From the NCBI RefSeq assembly GCF_019039035.1, contig NZ_JAHNZT010000019.1, forward strand, positions 62,001 through 126,000: DNA of 64,000 nt, read 5' to 3'. Source of the DNA: Citreicoccus inhibens (GTDB lineage: Bacteria > Myxococcota > Myxococcia > Myxococcales > Myxococcaceae). How positions within the stretch are numbered: position 1 is the stretch's first letter; each line of letters opens with the position of its first letter. The translations under genes were made by a program, and so were the position numbers. Positions 9,748 through 17,796 of the stretch are shown here, piece after piece. The notes beneath the pieces were generated by a model that worked only from the letters and a program-made list of their open reading frames with translations, searched no databases and was not told the DNA's origin.

Positions 9748-10560
9748 CTAAGGCATCCCCCGAGTCGCGGAGGACAAGTCATACGAAGAAAGGAACGACA
9801 CCAACACCAACCCGAAGCCCGCCATGGTCAGCAGCGCCACCCGGCGACCTCTCCAGCCCGCGAAGATGCGCGCGTTGACGAGCGCGGCGAACACCCCCCA
9901 GGCCACCACCGTCGCCACTTCCTTCGCATCCCACGTCCAGCCCACGCCCGGCGCCGTGCTCACGAAGAACGCCCCCGTGGCCAGCGTCACCGACAGCGCG
10001 ATGAACCCCCACACCACCAACCGGCGGTTGAGGGTGTCCAGGAACTCCAGCGACGGCAGCCGCGAGAACAGGAGCCCGAAGCGCTTGGCGCGCACCTGAC
10101 GCTCCATCAGCAGGTACATCACCCCCACGCCCGCGGCCACCGCGAAGGCCGCGAGCCCCAGCAGCGCGAGGCTCACGTGCAACGGCAAGAGCGGCTGGCG
10201 CACCGCGGGCGGCAGCGGAGACGGTCCGCTCTCCATCAACAACCCCGGCACCAACACCGTCACCGCCAACGGCGTGAGGAACGCGCCAATCACGGGCCTG
10301 CGGTAGCGGACATCCAAGGCCAGGAAGATGGCGAGGAGCAGGAAGGCGAGCGAGGAGAAGCCTTGCGCCGGCCCCACGGGCAGCCCGCCTTGCGCGCCCA
10401 GCAGCGCGAAGAGCGCCACGCCGTGCAGCACCAGGCCGCCTCCCACCAACACCCGACCCGTGGTGGCGAGCACCTCCGACTGGCGGACCAGGTAGGCGAA
10501 GTAGACCAGGGCGGCGAGCCCATAGGCGTGACATGCGAGCGAGACGAGCGAATGGCTCAT
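9748..10560 (-). CDS. ccsA: CcsA/HemX-type cytochrome c assembly membrane protein
   Basis: This 270-residue protein has about eight hydrophobic segments and the tryptophan-rich haem-handling motif WTWDAKEVATVVAW (residues about 205-218), which is the CcsA/CcmC signature. CcsA works with CcsB to deliver haem across the membrane for attachment to apocytochromes c; the related HemX is found beside hemA in many bacteria and affects HemA level. Position directly upstream of hemA fits either role. It opens the operon with ATG 10560. A conserved His pair sits in mid-membrane positions (PLHVSLALLG). The exact CcsA versus HemX role is not settled by sequence alone. Confidence 0.85.
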   Translation of the reverse strand: MSHSLVSLACHAYGLAALVYFAYLVRQSEVLATTGRVLVGGGLVLHGVALFALLGAQGGLPVGPAQGFSSLAFLLLAIFLALDVRYRRPVIGAFLTPLAVTVLVPGLLMESGPSPLPPAVRQPLLPLHVSLALLGLAAFAVAAGVGVMYLLMERQVRAKRFGLLFSRLPSLEFLDTLNRRLVVWGFIALSVTLATGAFFVSTAPGVGWTWDAKEVATVVAWGVFAALVNARIFAGWRGRRVALLTMAGFGLVLVSFLSSYDLSSATRGMP

Positions 10561-10605
10561 GGCGGCAGGCTCATAACCACGGCCGAGCGGGCAATCAGCC
10601 CGCGA

Positions 10606-10974
10606 TCAGCCCATCTTGTTGAGGATGAAGGCGGCCAACAGGTCCGTCTCCGAGCTTGGCTTCTTCGGGTCAGCAGCCGGAGCCGTGACTTCCGCCACAT
10701 ACCCCGGAACCACCTCGTATGCGGTGTCTCCCACCAGGACGGAGTCAGCCATCTGCTCGGCCCCCAGCTTCGCGAGCTGCTCCTCGGTCTTCACCCGCGC
10801 CACCAGCTTGTGGGTGTCATCCCCGGAGACCAGCTGCACGAAGTGCACGGCCGGGACGACCGGCCAGGCGCCACCTCCCTCGGCGGCCACCACCAGCTTG
10901 CCTTCGCGCAGGTCCGCTTTGTCGTCCAGCGCCCACTCCTCGAGTTGGGTCTGGGACAGGAAGAGCTTCGTCAC
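10606..10974 (-). CDS. Small conserved cytoplasmic protein of unknown function
   Basis: The frame is open from 11073, but the natural protein probably starts at GTG 10974 (VTKLFLSQTQLEEW...), giving 122 residues; the upstream extension is low-complexity and overlaps the divergent trxA promoter region. The protein has a FLSQTQLEEWALDDKADL opening that resembles a small helix-turn-helix-like or docking segment, then mixed alpha/beta sequence with no membrane segment. It is divergent from thioredoxin and 45 nt upstream of ccsA on the same strand. No Shine-Dalgarno is obvious before GTG. Function not recognised. Confidence 0.65.
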   Translation of the reverse strand: MTKLFLSQTQLEEWALDDKADLREGKLVVAAEGGGAWPVVPAVHFVQLVSGDDTHKLVARVKTEEQLAKLGAEQMADSVLVGDTAYEVVPGYVAEVTAPAADPKKPSSETDLLAAFILNKMG

Positions 10975-11147
10975 GCGCGTGAGCCTACACCAGCGTCCCG
11001 CCGAGGGCTCGCGGGGAATTGGTTGCAACGCCCGTTCGTTGACCGCATCTGAGGCGGGCGGTGGCGGTTCCACCGCTTCTTGCAGGGTCCGAACGCACGT
11101 ACTAGAGCACGCGCCGTCGCGGCCCTCGAAAGGCCCAAGGAGACACC

Positions 11148-11477
11148 ATGGCAGGCGCTGACGTGATCAACATCGGGGATGGGGACTTCAAGCAGCAGGT
11201 GCTGGACTCGCAGGAGCCCGTGCTGGTCGACTTCTGGGCCACCTGGTGCGCTCCCTGCCGCGCCATCGCGCCCTCCGTCGACGCGTTGGCCACCCAGTAC
11301 AAGGGCAAGGTGAAGTTCGCCAAGGTCAACATCGACGAGAACCAGGACACGCCCCAGCAGTACGGCATCCGCTCCATCCCCACCCTGCTCGTCTTCAAGG
11401 GCGGTCAGGTGGTCGAGCAGATTGTCGGCGCGGTGCCCAAGTCCCGCATCGAGGACGCCATCAAGAAGACCCTGTAG
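11148..11477 (+). CDS. trxA: Thioredoxin
   Basis: This 109-residue protein is a canonical thioredoxin: the redox motif WCAPCR follows VLVDFWAT, a cis-Pro lies in IRSIPTLLVFKGG, and the C-terminal helix ends in IKKTL. It would reduce protein disulfides in the cytoplasm with thioredoxin reductase (not in the window). AAGGAGA at 11137-11143 sits well before the ATG. A weak promoter-like pair (TTGCAG 11080-11085, TAGAGC 11103-11108, 17-nt spacer) precedes it. Confidence 0.97.
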   Translation: MAGADVINIGDGDFKQQVLDSQEPVLVDFWATWCAPCRAIAPSVDALATQYKGKVKFAKVNIDENQDTPQQYGIRSIPTLLVFKGGQVVEQIVGAVPKSRIEDAIKKTL

Positions 11478-11484
11478 TGCCCTT

Positions 11485-11540
11485 GCCTCCGCTGCCGCGC
11501 CCGTGGCTCCCCGCTCGGAGCCGCGCATGGCAGCGGAGGC
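11485..11540 (+). terminator. Long composite hairpin downstream of trxA
   Basis: Starting 7 nt after the trxA stop, GCCTCCGCTGCC (11485-11496) pairs perfectly with GGCAGCGGAGGC (11529-11540). Inside it GCGC pairs with GCGC and GGCTCC (11505-11510) pairs with GGAGCC (11517-11522). The result is a near-continuous 22-bp stem. There is no T-run after it, so it is probably a 3'-end stabiliser or a Rho-assisted terminator. Confidence 0.6.
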
Positions 11541-11580
11541 AGCCGCCGCACAGCGCAATCCGAGCCGTCCCAGTGACAGT

Positions 11581-11607
11581 GCTGTTTCAATTTGTCTGTG
11601 AAACAGC
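11581..11607. repeat. Perfect 9-bp inverted repeat in the AT-hook gene leader region
   Basis: GCTGTTTCA (11581-11589) and TGAAACAGC (11599-11607) are perfect inverted copies separated by 9 nt. The element is AT-richer than its surroundings and lies about 260 bp before the AT-hook protein start. It could be an operator for a dimeric regulator or an RNA hairpin. Confidence 0.45.
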
Positions 11608-11787
11608 GTTTCCTGGCGCGATGTAAGGGTTGTCACCGTCGCCAAGCCCTCCCACCGCCAATCCTTCGTCCTGCCCTTGGAGCGCAGCCGCATGCAAGCA
11701 CTCTCTTGCGGACACGGCGCCAAGTGCAGACTTGTTACCAGTTGCCGAAATTCTTTTACGAGTCAAACCAGACCCGCCGCTGTGTTG

Positions 11788-11816
11788 TTGACAGCGTTCG
11801 CCTCAACAGACAAATA
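11788..11816 (+). promoter_or_regulatory. Candidate sigma-70-type promoter for the AT-hook protein gene
   Basis: A consensus -35 TTGACA (11788-11793) is followed after 17 nt by CAAATA (11811-11816). Transcription would begin near 11823, giving a leader of about 42 nt with Shine-Dalgarno GGGAG (11855-11859). The 387-nt stretch 11478-11864 holds this, the trxA hairpin and the inverted repeat; no gene was seen in it. Confidence 0.45.
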
Positions 11817-11864
11817 GACGCGAGCTGGCTCTGTCTTGTTTAACGAGTTTCACCGGGAGTTTTC

Positions 11865-12194
11865 ATGGCACGTCCGCATAAGGAAATGATCTCTGCACCC
11901 CTCACCCCTGCCCTGACGTCGTGGGCAGAGGCGATTGGGGATGCCATTGGCCGCGGCATGCTCCGCGCGCTCAACACCGGCATGCCTGGCTTGGGCAGCA
12001 CGCCGAGCAGCAATACCGTCACCGCGAGCCGCCGCCGCGGCCGTCCGCCCAAGGTCGTCTCGGGCGGACTCAATGCCATGAGCCGCCGCTGCACGGTGGA
12101 GGGCTGCACTCGGGATCAGCGCTCCAAGGGGTTGTGCTCCGCACACTACCAGGCCGAGCGCCGCCGCCTGCTGTCGCACGGCAAGCCGGCCTGA
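11865..12194 (+). CDS. AT-hook plus Cys/His zinc-finger-like small protein
   Basis: The 109-residue protein has a helical N-terminal half (about 15-40), a classic AT-hook RRRGRPPK at 56-63, and a compact metal-binding pattern C76-x4-C81-x9-C91-x2-H94 (RCTVEGCTRDQRSKGLCSAHY) followed by basic ERRR. The AT-hook inserts in the minor groove of AT-rich DNA in proteins such as CarD and HMGA. The combination suggests a DNA-binding or nucleoid-associated regulator. GGGAG precedes the ATG by 5 nt. It converges on the PilZ gene with a 10-nt gap. No exact function is recognised; the motif reading is firm. Confidence 0.8.
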   Translation: MARPHKEMISAPLTPALTSWAEAIGDAIGRGMLRALNTGMPGLGSTPSSNTVTASRRRGRPPKVVSGGLNAMSRRCTVEGCTRDQRSKGLCSAHYQAERRRLLSHGKPA

Positions 12195-12204
12195 GACGCG
12201 GTCG

Positions 12205-12909
12205 TCACTCGCCCCGCCAGGGGTCTCCGGGGGAGGTCGCCTTCATCAATTCCCAGGCGGCCAACACATCCACCACGCGCTCCAATTCGTTGGGAAGTGA
12301 ACGAGCCCGTTGAGATTTGAGGTAGTCCTCGGCGAAGGCACGCAAGCGCATACCCAGGAAGAGCCTGGCGAGTGCCACCTCCGTCTGTCCTGAAAAGTCC
12401 AAGAAGCGCAGGGCAAAGCCGCTGCGCCCGTCATGTCCGGTGCCTCGCTCCTCGCGAACGATTTCCGCGCGCGCCTCCACGGGAGGTGCGCCGTCCTCGA
12501 GCGCGAAGCGGCTGCCCATGACGGTGCCCAGCGGCAAGAAGAAGGTGCTCTCCAGGAAGGCGCCGCTGACGCTCACGTTGATGGACGTGAGGCTGGCGGA
12601 GAAGCGGCGTCCCCCCTCCTCGTCCTCCATCCACAAATCAAACCGAGTGGCGAGCTGGGCCCGCGGAAAGTGCCGGTGCTCTGGCTCGCCATCATTGGCC
12701 TCGATGATGGGTGAGAAGTTCGGCCGCTGTGGCGCGGGCGTCGACACCTTCACCGGCGGCGCGGCGGGCCTCGCGGCCTCGACCGGAGGACGCATCGGCG
12801 GAATGGTCATTGGAGGGCGCGCGGGGGTGCTGCTCGCCTCCGTCGCTGCCCCATCCCGTGTCACCACCCGCGCCCCGACCTGACCCTTCTGGGTTCCCTT
12901 TTTCTGCAT
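12205..12909 (-). CDS. PilZ-domain c-di-GMP-binding protein
   Basis: The start is placed at ATG 12909 because GGAG lies 7 nt before it; an in-frame ATG at 12915 and an opener at 12972 lack a usable site. The 234-residue protein has a disordered Pro/Ala/Thr-rich N terminus (about 1-70) and a PilZ domain (about 76-180) with the c-di-GMP ligands RHFPR and NVSVSGAFLE (the [DN]xSxxG element). The C-terminal part is helical. No catalytic output domain is present, so it is probably a c-di-GMP adaptor. It lies 102 nt downstream of rodA on the same strand, and a GGDEF protein gene is 6.5 kb away. Confidence 0.88.
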   Translation of the reverse strand: MQKKGTQKGQVGARVVTRDGAATEASSTPARPPMTIPPMRPPVEAARPAAPPVKVSTPAPQRPNFSPIIEANDGEPEHRHFPRAQLATRFDLWMEDEEGGRRFSASLTSINVSVSGAFLESTFFLPLGTVMGSRFALEDGAPPVEARAEIVREERGTGHDGRSGFALRFLDFSGQTEVALARLFLGMRLRAFAEDYLKSQRARSLPNELERVVDVLAAWELMKATSPGDPWRGE

Positions 12910-13011
12910 CGTCATTCTCCGCTGGCCCGGGGGCGATACGTCGCCACCCGTCTCGGCCAGCATCCTTCCCAACCCTCACCGGTCCGGGACCTCCGGCCGG
13001 CCGCGCCCCCG

Positions 13012-14163
13012 TCAGAACATGTGGCGGCGCATGCTCACATTCACCAACAAGCCGATGCTGATCATCACCGACAGCATGGAGGAACCGCCGTAGCTCATCA
13101 GCGGCAGCGTGATTCCTGTCACGGGCAACAACCCGATGACCATTCCGATGTTCTCGAACACCTGCCAGAAGATGGTGGCCACCACGCCCACCGCCACGAA
13201 GGCGCCAAAGCGATCCCGCGCGTTGAAGCCCACGCCCAGGCCCAGGATGAACAGGCCCCCGTAGAACACGAGCAGCAGCAGGCACATCACGAAGCCATGC
13301 TCCTCGGCCCAGACGGAGAAGATGAAGTCCGTGTGCTGCTCGGGCAGGAAGCGCAGCCCCGTCTGGGTTCCCTCGCGCCAGCCCTTGCCGGTGAGGCCAC
13401 CACTGCCCACGGCGATCTTCGATTGCGCCGCGTGATAGCCGCTGCCGCGCAGGTCCGCCTCAGGGTCCAACCACCCCGAGATGCGCTGGCTCTGGTGCTT
13501 CTTCAGGTAGTGCCGGACGATGGTGGTGCGCGGCTCGGGCATCTCGCGCACATAGTCATTCCAGATGATGAGCGCGCCCACGAGCAGTCCGCCCACCAGG
13601 ACCGCGGATAGGTACCAGCGCACCTTGCCGAACAGGATGACCGTCAGGGACGAGAGGAAGATCATCAGCGCGGTGCCCAGATCCGGCTGCACCAACACCA
13701 GCAGGAACGGCACCATCACGACGACCACGGGCTTCCACAGACGGACCAACCCATAGGACGGTTCGTTGGGGCGGAAGTCGTCGTGATAGACCTTGGCCAG
13801 CATCAGCACGACGCCAATCTTCATGAACTCGGCGGGCTGCAAGCGGAACGGGCCAATGACGAACCAGCTCTCCGCGCCCTTGGCTGTATGGCCAATCACC
13901 TTGAGCGCCAGGAGCGCCAGGATGTTGAGCCCATAGATGGGCAAGGCCATGGTCTGGATCCACCGGTAGTCCACCAGGCACACCACCAGCACCGCGGCGA
14001 TCCCCAGCCCCAGATAGAGCAGCTGGCTGGACCACACCGGCGCGAGCGGCGGGCGCGAGGCCGACGCCAGGTTCCAGATACCCAGCGCGCACACCCCGAG
14101 CACGCAGACAATGAGTCCCCACGGGACGTGGGGCACCATGCGCCGCTCAATCCGCAGTTGCAC
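13012..14163 (-). CDS. rodA: Rod-shape peptidoglycan glycosyltransferase RodA (SEDS family)
   Basis: The 383-residue SEDS membrane protein polymerises lipid II glycan during elongation, with PBP2 as partner. About ten membrane helices and the SEDS hallmarks are visible: VLVQPDLGTALMIF, WREGTQTGLRFLPEQHTDFIF with the conserved E/D-containing loop, and a C-terminal GITLPLMSYGGSSML. The start is GTG 14163, preceded by a perfect GGAGG at ideal spacing; it overlaps the end of mrdA by 17 nt. The longer open frame (to 14334) is low-complexity Arg/Pro sequence and rejected. Confidence 0.96.
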   Translation of the reverse strand: MQLRIERRMVPHVPWGLIVCVLGVCALGIWNLASASRPPLAPVWSSQLLYLGLGIAAVLVVCLVDYRWIQTMALPIYGLNILALLALKVIGHTAKGAESWFVIGPFRLQPAEFMKIGVVLMLAKVYHDDFRPNEPSYGLVRLWKPVVVVMVPFLLVLVQPDLGTALMIFLSSLTVILFGKVRWYLSAVLVGGLLVGALIIWNDYVREMPEPRTTIVRHYLKKHQSQRISGWLDPEADLRGSGYHAAQSKIAVGSGGLTGKGWREGTQTGLRFLPEQHTDFIFSVWAEEHGFVMCLLLLVFYGGLFILGLGVGFNARDRFGAFVAVGVVATIFWQVFENIGMVIGLLPVTGITLPLMSYGGSSMLSVMISIGLLVNVSMRRHMF

Positions 14164-16213
14164 TGGGTTCCTCCTCGGACTCGTCGGGCGGGTTCGCGGG
14201 CTCGCCGGGCGCGAGCGGCTCGATGGGGGGCGCCGCCGCGCCGCGCGTGAGGGCGGCCTCGTCCAGGCTGGGCGCCGGCGGCAGCGTGGGCGTGTAGGGC
14301 TGGTTGGGACGCGGCGGCGGTGCCGTGGCGTCATCGGCCTTCAGGTCGAAGAACTTCTGGAAGATGGCCATGGCGGTGGGCGCCGCGTCAGCGCCACCGT
14401 GTCCACCGTGCTCGTTGAGCACCACCACCGCCAGCTCGGGCTTGTTGGCGGGCGCGAAGCCCGCGAACCACGCGTGGTCGCGCTCGAAGTAGCTCATCTG
14501 GAACGTCTTCAAGCGCACGGCGCCAATGCGCGACACCTGCGCGGTGCCCGTCTTCGCCGCCACGAGCAGGTCCTTGTCGCGGATGCCCGCCAGGCGCGCG
14601 CGGTACGCCGTGCCGCCCGGCTCCTGCGCCGTCGCGATCAACCCCTCGATGACGGCCTTGCGGTGCGCGGGGTTGATGTCCGTCGTGCGCACCACCTCGG
14701 GCTTGAACTCCTCGGTCACCTGTCCGTCCAGGTTCTCCAGCCGCTGCACGAGCTGCGGCTTGTACAACGTGCCGCCGTTGGCCAGCGCCGCATACACCAG
14801 CGCGAGCTGGAGCGGCGTGACGTTGTCATCGCCCTGCCCGATGGCGCTGTTGAGGGCCATGCCCTTCGTGTAGCCGCCGGGCGAGGCCTTCTCGTGGTAC
14901 GCGGTGGACGGCATGATGCCCGGCACCTCGGCCACCACGCCGATGCCGGTGGGGCTGCCCAGGCCCAGCGACTTGCCCATCTCCGAGATGGGGTCCAGGC
15001 CGATGGTGTCCGCCACCTTGTAGAACCAGGTATCGCACGACGCCTTCATGGCGTTCTTGCCATCCAGCGGGCCGTGGCCGCTGTCCTTGTGGCACCGCCA
15101 CAGGCGCGCGCCCAGCCGATAGCCACCGGGGCAGTTCACCACCGTCTCGGGACGAAAGAGCCCCGACTTGTACGCGGCCAGCTGCGTGACGATCTTGAAC
15201 GTCGAGCCCGGGCTGTAGTGCTCCGCCGCCACGCGGTTGATCATCGGATGGAGCGGATCCCGCGCCAGCAGCGCCATCTGCTGCGGCGTCACGCGGCCGG
15301 TGAGCAGGTTCGGATCAAACCCGGGGCGCGACACCAGCGCCTTGATGAAGCCCGTGTTGACGTCGATGGCCACCACCGCGCCAGACACGCCCGGGAAGGC
15401 GCGCTCGGCCTCCTCCTGCAAGCGCATGTCGATGGACAGCACCAGGTTGCTGCCCGCCGTGGGGGGCACCACCGCGTTCTCGCCCAGCTTGACGTTGAGC
15501 TCCTCGATGGTCTGCCCGCGCGCGTTCACCACTTCCTTGCGCACGCCGTCCTCGCCTCGCAGCTTGGACTCGAAGTAGCGCTCCAGGCCGCGCCGCCCGA
15601 TGTAGTCACCCAAGGCGTAGCGAGCACCGTCGGCGTTGAGCCGATCCAACTCCTCCTGGGTGATTTCGTTCATGTACCCCAGCACGTGCGAGAGCACGTT
15701 GCCGGAGCGGTAGTTGCGGTGCGGGACGGGCACCACTTCCACGCCGTCCAGGATGTCGCGGCGCGCGGCCAGCCGATCGTACTCGTCGCGCGTCAGGTCG
15801 ATGCGCACCGGCACCGGCTGAAACGGCGCGTTGCGCCGGCCCGCGCGCAAGAGGTCCTCCACCTTCTTGCGCTGCTCCCCGTCCCACTGAAGCAGCTCCG
15901 CCAACCGCGGGACGACCTGCTCGAAGCAGTCCGTGCAGAAGGCCGGCGTGACGAAGGCGTCGAACGAGGGGCGGCTGTCCACCAGGATGGTGCCGCGCGC
16001 ATCCTTGATGACGCCGCGGTCCGCGCGCAGCCGCACTTCCTTGACGAAGTTGGCCACGCTCTTGGCCGCGTATTCGTCATAGCGGATGAGCTGGAGCCGG
16101 TAGAGCTGGATGGCCAGCGCGCACAACCCCAGCGACATCGCCAGGCCCAGCCAGAGGAAGCGCCGCTTGAGGTCGCGGCCCGGCGTGGTGTTGCCCAGCG
16201 TCGGAGGCGTCAC
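14147..16213 (-). CDS. mrdA: Penicillin-binding protein 2 (class B transpeptidase)
   Basis: This 688-residue protein cross-links peptidoglycan during cell elongation. It has a short cytoplasmic start, one membrane anchor (about 15-38, FLWLGLAMSLGLCALAIQL), a pedestal domain, then the transpeptidase fold with GSTFK (active Ser), SCD in the SxN position, and KTGT (AAKTGTAQV). The start is GTG 16213, overlapping the mreD stop as GTGA. The C-terminal about 60 residues are Pro/Glu-rich and probably disordered. Gene order mreC-mreD-mrdA-rodA with overlaps implies stoichiometric expression of the elongasome. Confidence 0.96.
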   Translation of the reverse strand: MTPPTLGNTTPGRDLKRRFLWLGLAMSLGLCALAIQLYRLQLIRYDEYAAKSVANFVKEVRLRADRGVIKDARGTILVDSRPSFDAFVTPAFCTDCFEQVVPRLAELLQWDGEQRKKVEDLLRAGRRNAPFQPVPVRIDLTRDEYDRLAARRDILDGVEVVPVPHRNYRSGNVLSHVLGYMNEITQEELDRLNADGARYALGDYIGRRGLERYFESKLRGEDGVRKEVVNARGQTIEELNVKLGENAVVPPTAGSNLVLSIDMRLQEEAERAFPGVSGAVVAIDVNTGFIKALVSRPGFDPNLLTGRVTPQQMALLARDPLHPMINRVAAEHYSPGSTFKIVTQLAAYKSGLFRPETVVNCPGGYRLGARLWRCHKDSGHGPLDGKNAMKASCDTWFYKVADTIGLDPISEMGKSLGLGSPTGIGVVAEVPGIMPSTAYHEKASPGGYTKGMALNSAIGQGDDNVTPLQLALVYAALANGGTLYKPQLVQRLENLDGQVTEEFKPEVVRTTDINPAHRKAVIEGLIATAQEPGGTAYRARLAGIRDKDLLVAAKTGTAQVSRIGAVRLKTFQMSYFERDHAWFAGFAPANKPELAVVVLNEHGGHGGADAAPTAMAIFQKFFDLKADDATAPPPRPNQPYTPTLPPAPSLDEAALTRGAAAPPIEPLAPGEPANPPDESEEEPSATAD

Positions 16214-16710
16214 CGCAGCAACCCCGGCTGACGGTCCTGCGCGGTCTCGAAGCGCTTGAAGAGCGGATACAGGCCCAGCGCGGCCAGACCCGTGAGCGCC
16301 ACCTGCAGTGGCATGCCCGACAAGAGCGGCGCGGTGATGCCGTCCTTGAGCGTCAGCCACGTGAAGAAGGCGGACAAGAGGCCGTGCCCCAGGTCCGCGC
16401 CCATGGCGAACAGCGCGAAGGACACCGCGCCGCGCACGTCCACGAACGTGGACACGAGCCGACCCGCCAGGAACGTGAGCACCGCCAGGAAGGTGAACAG
16501 GCCCGTGGGCTGCCCGCTCATCAGGTCCAACAAGTAGCCCACCGCGAAGGCGGAGAGCGCTCCCTCCACCAGACTGGCCCGCAGCGCGAGGAAGGCCACG
16601 AGCACCACCGTGACATCCACCCGACCCAGCACGAGGCCCGCCTGCTGCACGAGCACCGACTCCAGCGTGAGCAGCGCCAGCGCGATGCCCACGGTCACCA
16701 GGAACTTCAT
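16210..16710 (-). CDS. mreD: Rod-shape-determining membrane protein MreD
   Basis: The 166-residue, very hydrophobic protein has about five to six membrane helices and the MreD-like motif DLMSGQPTGLFTFLA. MreD is the small integral-membrane partner of MreC in the elongasome. The ATG at 16710 overlaps the mreC stop by 4 nt, and its stop overlaps the mrdA GTG. Identification rests on topology, size and the fixed operon position, since MreD sequences vary widely. Confidence 0.93.
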   Translation of the reverse strand: MKFLVTVGIALALLTLESVLVQQAGLVLGRVDVTVVLVAFLALRASLVEGALSAFAVGYLLDLMSGQPTGLFTFLAVLTFLAGRLVSTFVDVRGAVSFALFAMGADLGHGLLSAFFTWLTLKDGITAPLLSGMPLQVALTGLAALGLYPLFKRFETAQDRQPGLLR

Positions 16711-17567
16711 TTCTGCGAGCCCTCCGCCGTGGCCCCGGGCGCCATCGCGCTGTAGGGGCTGCCCACCACCAGCACTTCCTCGAGCCGGCTCGTATCCACC
16801 GCGGGGAGGATGTCCGCCCGCTGGAACATGCCGTGCTCCTTCTTCTCCAGGTGGGTGACTCGCCCCACCACGAGGCCCGGCGGATAGATGCCGTCCGTGC
16901 CGGAGGTGATGATGAGGTCGCCGTCCTCCACGTCCTCGGTGCGCAGCATGTTCTCCAGCGTCAGCGGCCCGTTGCCGGCCCCCGCCGCCGTCCCGCGCGC
17001 CCGCGAGCGCTGCACGCGCACCGCCACCCGACTCTGAGGGTCCGTCACCAGCGCCACGTCCGCGTAGCCTCCCGTTGCCCGGATGACCTGCCCGACAATT
17101 CCATCCGGTGTCACCACGGACATGCCACGAAACACGCCGTCCTGCTCGCCACTGCTGATGCGCACCGACAGCAGCTTGGCCACCGGGTTGACGCCCACCA
17201 CCCGAGCAGGCACCTCGGGCCCCGGCACGGCCTCCGCGTAGGCCAGCAGCTTGCGCAGCCGCCCGTTCTCCGCCCGGGTCTCTCCCAACACCTGCACCGT
17301 CGAGCGCAGTTGGAGGTTCTCCAGATGCAGCGCGTCGTTCTCCTGACGCACACCTCGGAGGTCCAGGTAGTTGCGCACGGCGGCCACGGCGCCGTCGATG
17401 GTCGCGGTGAGCCCCTGCTGCACGGGGGCCGTCAGGGCGATGACCCCTCGGTCGATGAAATTCGGGTCCCTGCCGCGCCGCCCGCTCACCAGGAAGGCGG
17501 CGAGCGGGTAGAGCAGCAGAATCCCCACGAGCAGGGGGCGGCGGTACCGCTTGAGCAAGGACAGCAC
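16707..17567 (-). CDS. mreC: Rod-shape-determining protein MreC
   Basis: The 286-residue bitopic protein has a basic N terminus (LKRYRRP), one membrane helix (about 12-30), a coiled-coil (about 65-110, RQENDALHLENLQLRS and following) and two beta domains with VVTPDGIVGQVIRATGGYADVALVTD typical of MreC. It bridges MreD/MreB to PBP2 in the periplasm and controls elongation. The start is GTG 17567. It is the first gene of the mre operon; mreB is not adjacent, as usually found in other bacteria. Confidence 0.95.
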   Translation of the reverse strand: MLSLLKRYRRPLLVGILLLYPLAAFLVSGRRGRDPNFIDRGVIALTAPVQQGLTATIDGAVAAVRNYLDLRGVRQENDALHLENLQLRSTVQVLGETRAENGRLRKLLAYAEAVPGPEVPARVVGVNPVAKLLSVRISSGEQDGVFRGMSVVTPDGIVGQVIRATGGYADVALVTDPQSRVAVRVQRSRARGTAAGAGNGPLTLENMLRTEDVEDGDLIITSGTDGIYPPGLVVGRVTHLEKKEHGMFQRADILPAVDTSRLEEVLVVGSPYSAMAPGATAEGSQK

Positions 17568-17640
17568 GGGTGGAGTTCCCGGAAGTGGGAGGGGACGGCG
17601 GGAGGGAGAGGGGGCTGGCTAAACTCTCTAAATCGCTTGC

Positions 17641-17670
17641 ATTTTCTGGTCTGTTGTCCTAGGCAGTCAA
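17641..17670 (-). promoter_or_regulatory. Candidate sigma-70-type promoter of the mre operon
   Basis: On the minus strand TTGACT (17670-17665) and GAAAAT (17646-17641) are separated by 18 nt, about 75 nt before the mreC GTG. The divergent intergenic region (17568-17796) is locally AT-richer. Five of six and four of six bases match the consensus. A weaker TTGCAT (17637-17642) faces the opposite gene. Confidence 0.35.
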
Positions 17671-17796
17671 GGCCCTACGTGGGGGGAGGGTTCAGGTCCA
17701 TCCCTCACCGGCCGGGCTACCAACAACACCGCGCCGCGAGACCTTCCGCAGAGGGAAGCTTTTCGGGCGCGTCCAGCGCGAAGTGAAGTGACGACA

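Noticed and set aside
11592-11843. 83-codon frame in the gap before the AT-hook gene
   Set aside because: No ribosome-binding site, it spans the candidate operator and promoter, and its codon pattern is unlike the neighbours.
14111-16231. 706-codon plus-strand frame over mrdA
   Set aside because: Shadow of the PBP2 gene, whose SxxK and KTG motifs are on the other strand; the translation is His/Arg/Gln-rich noise.
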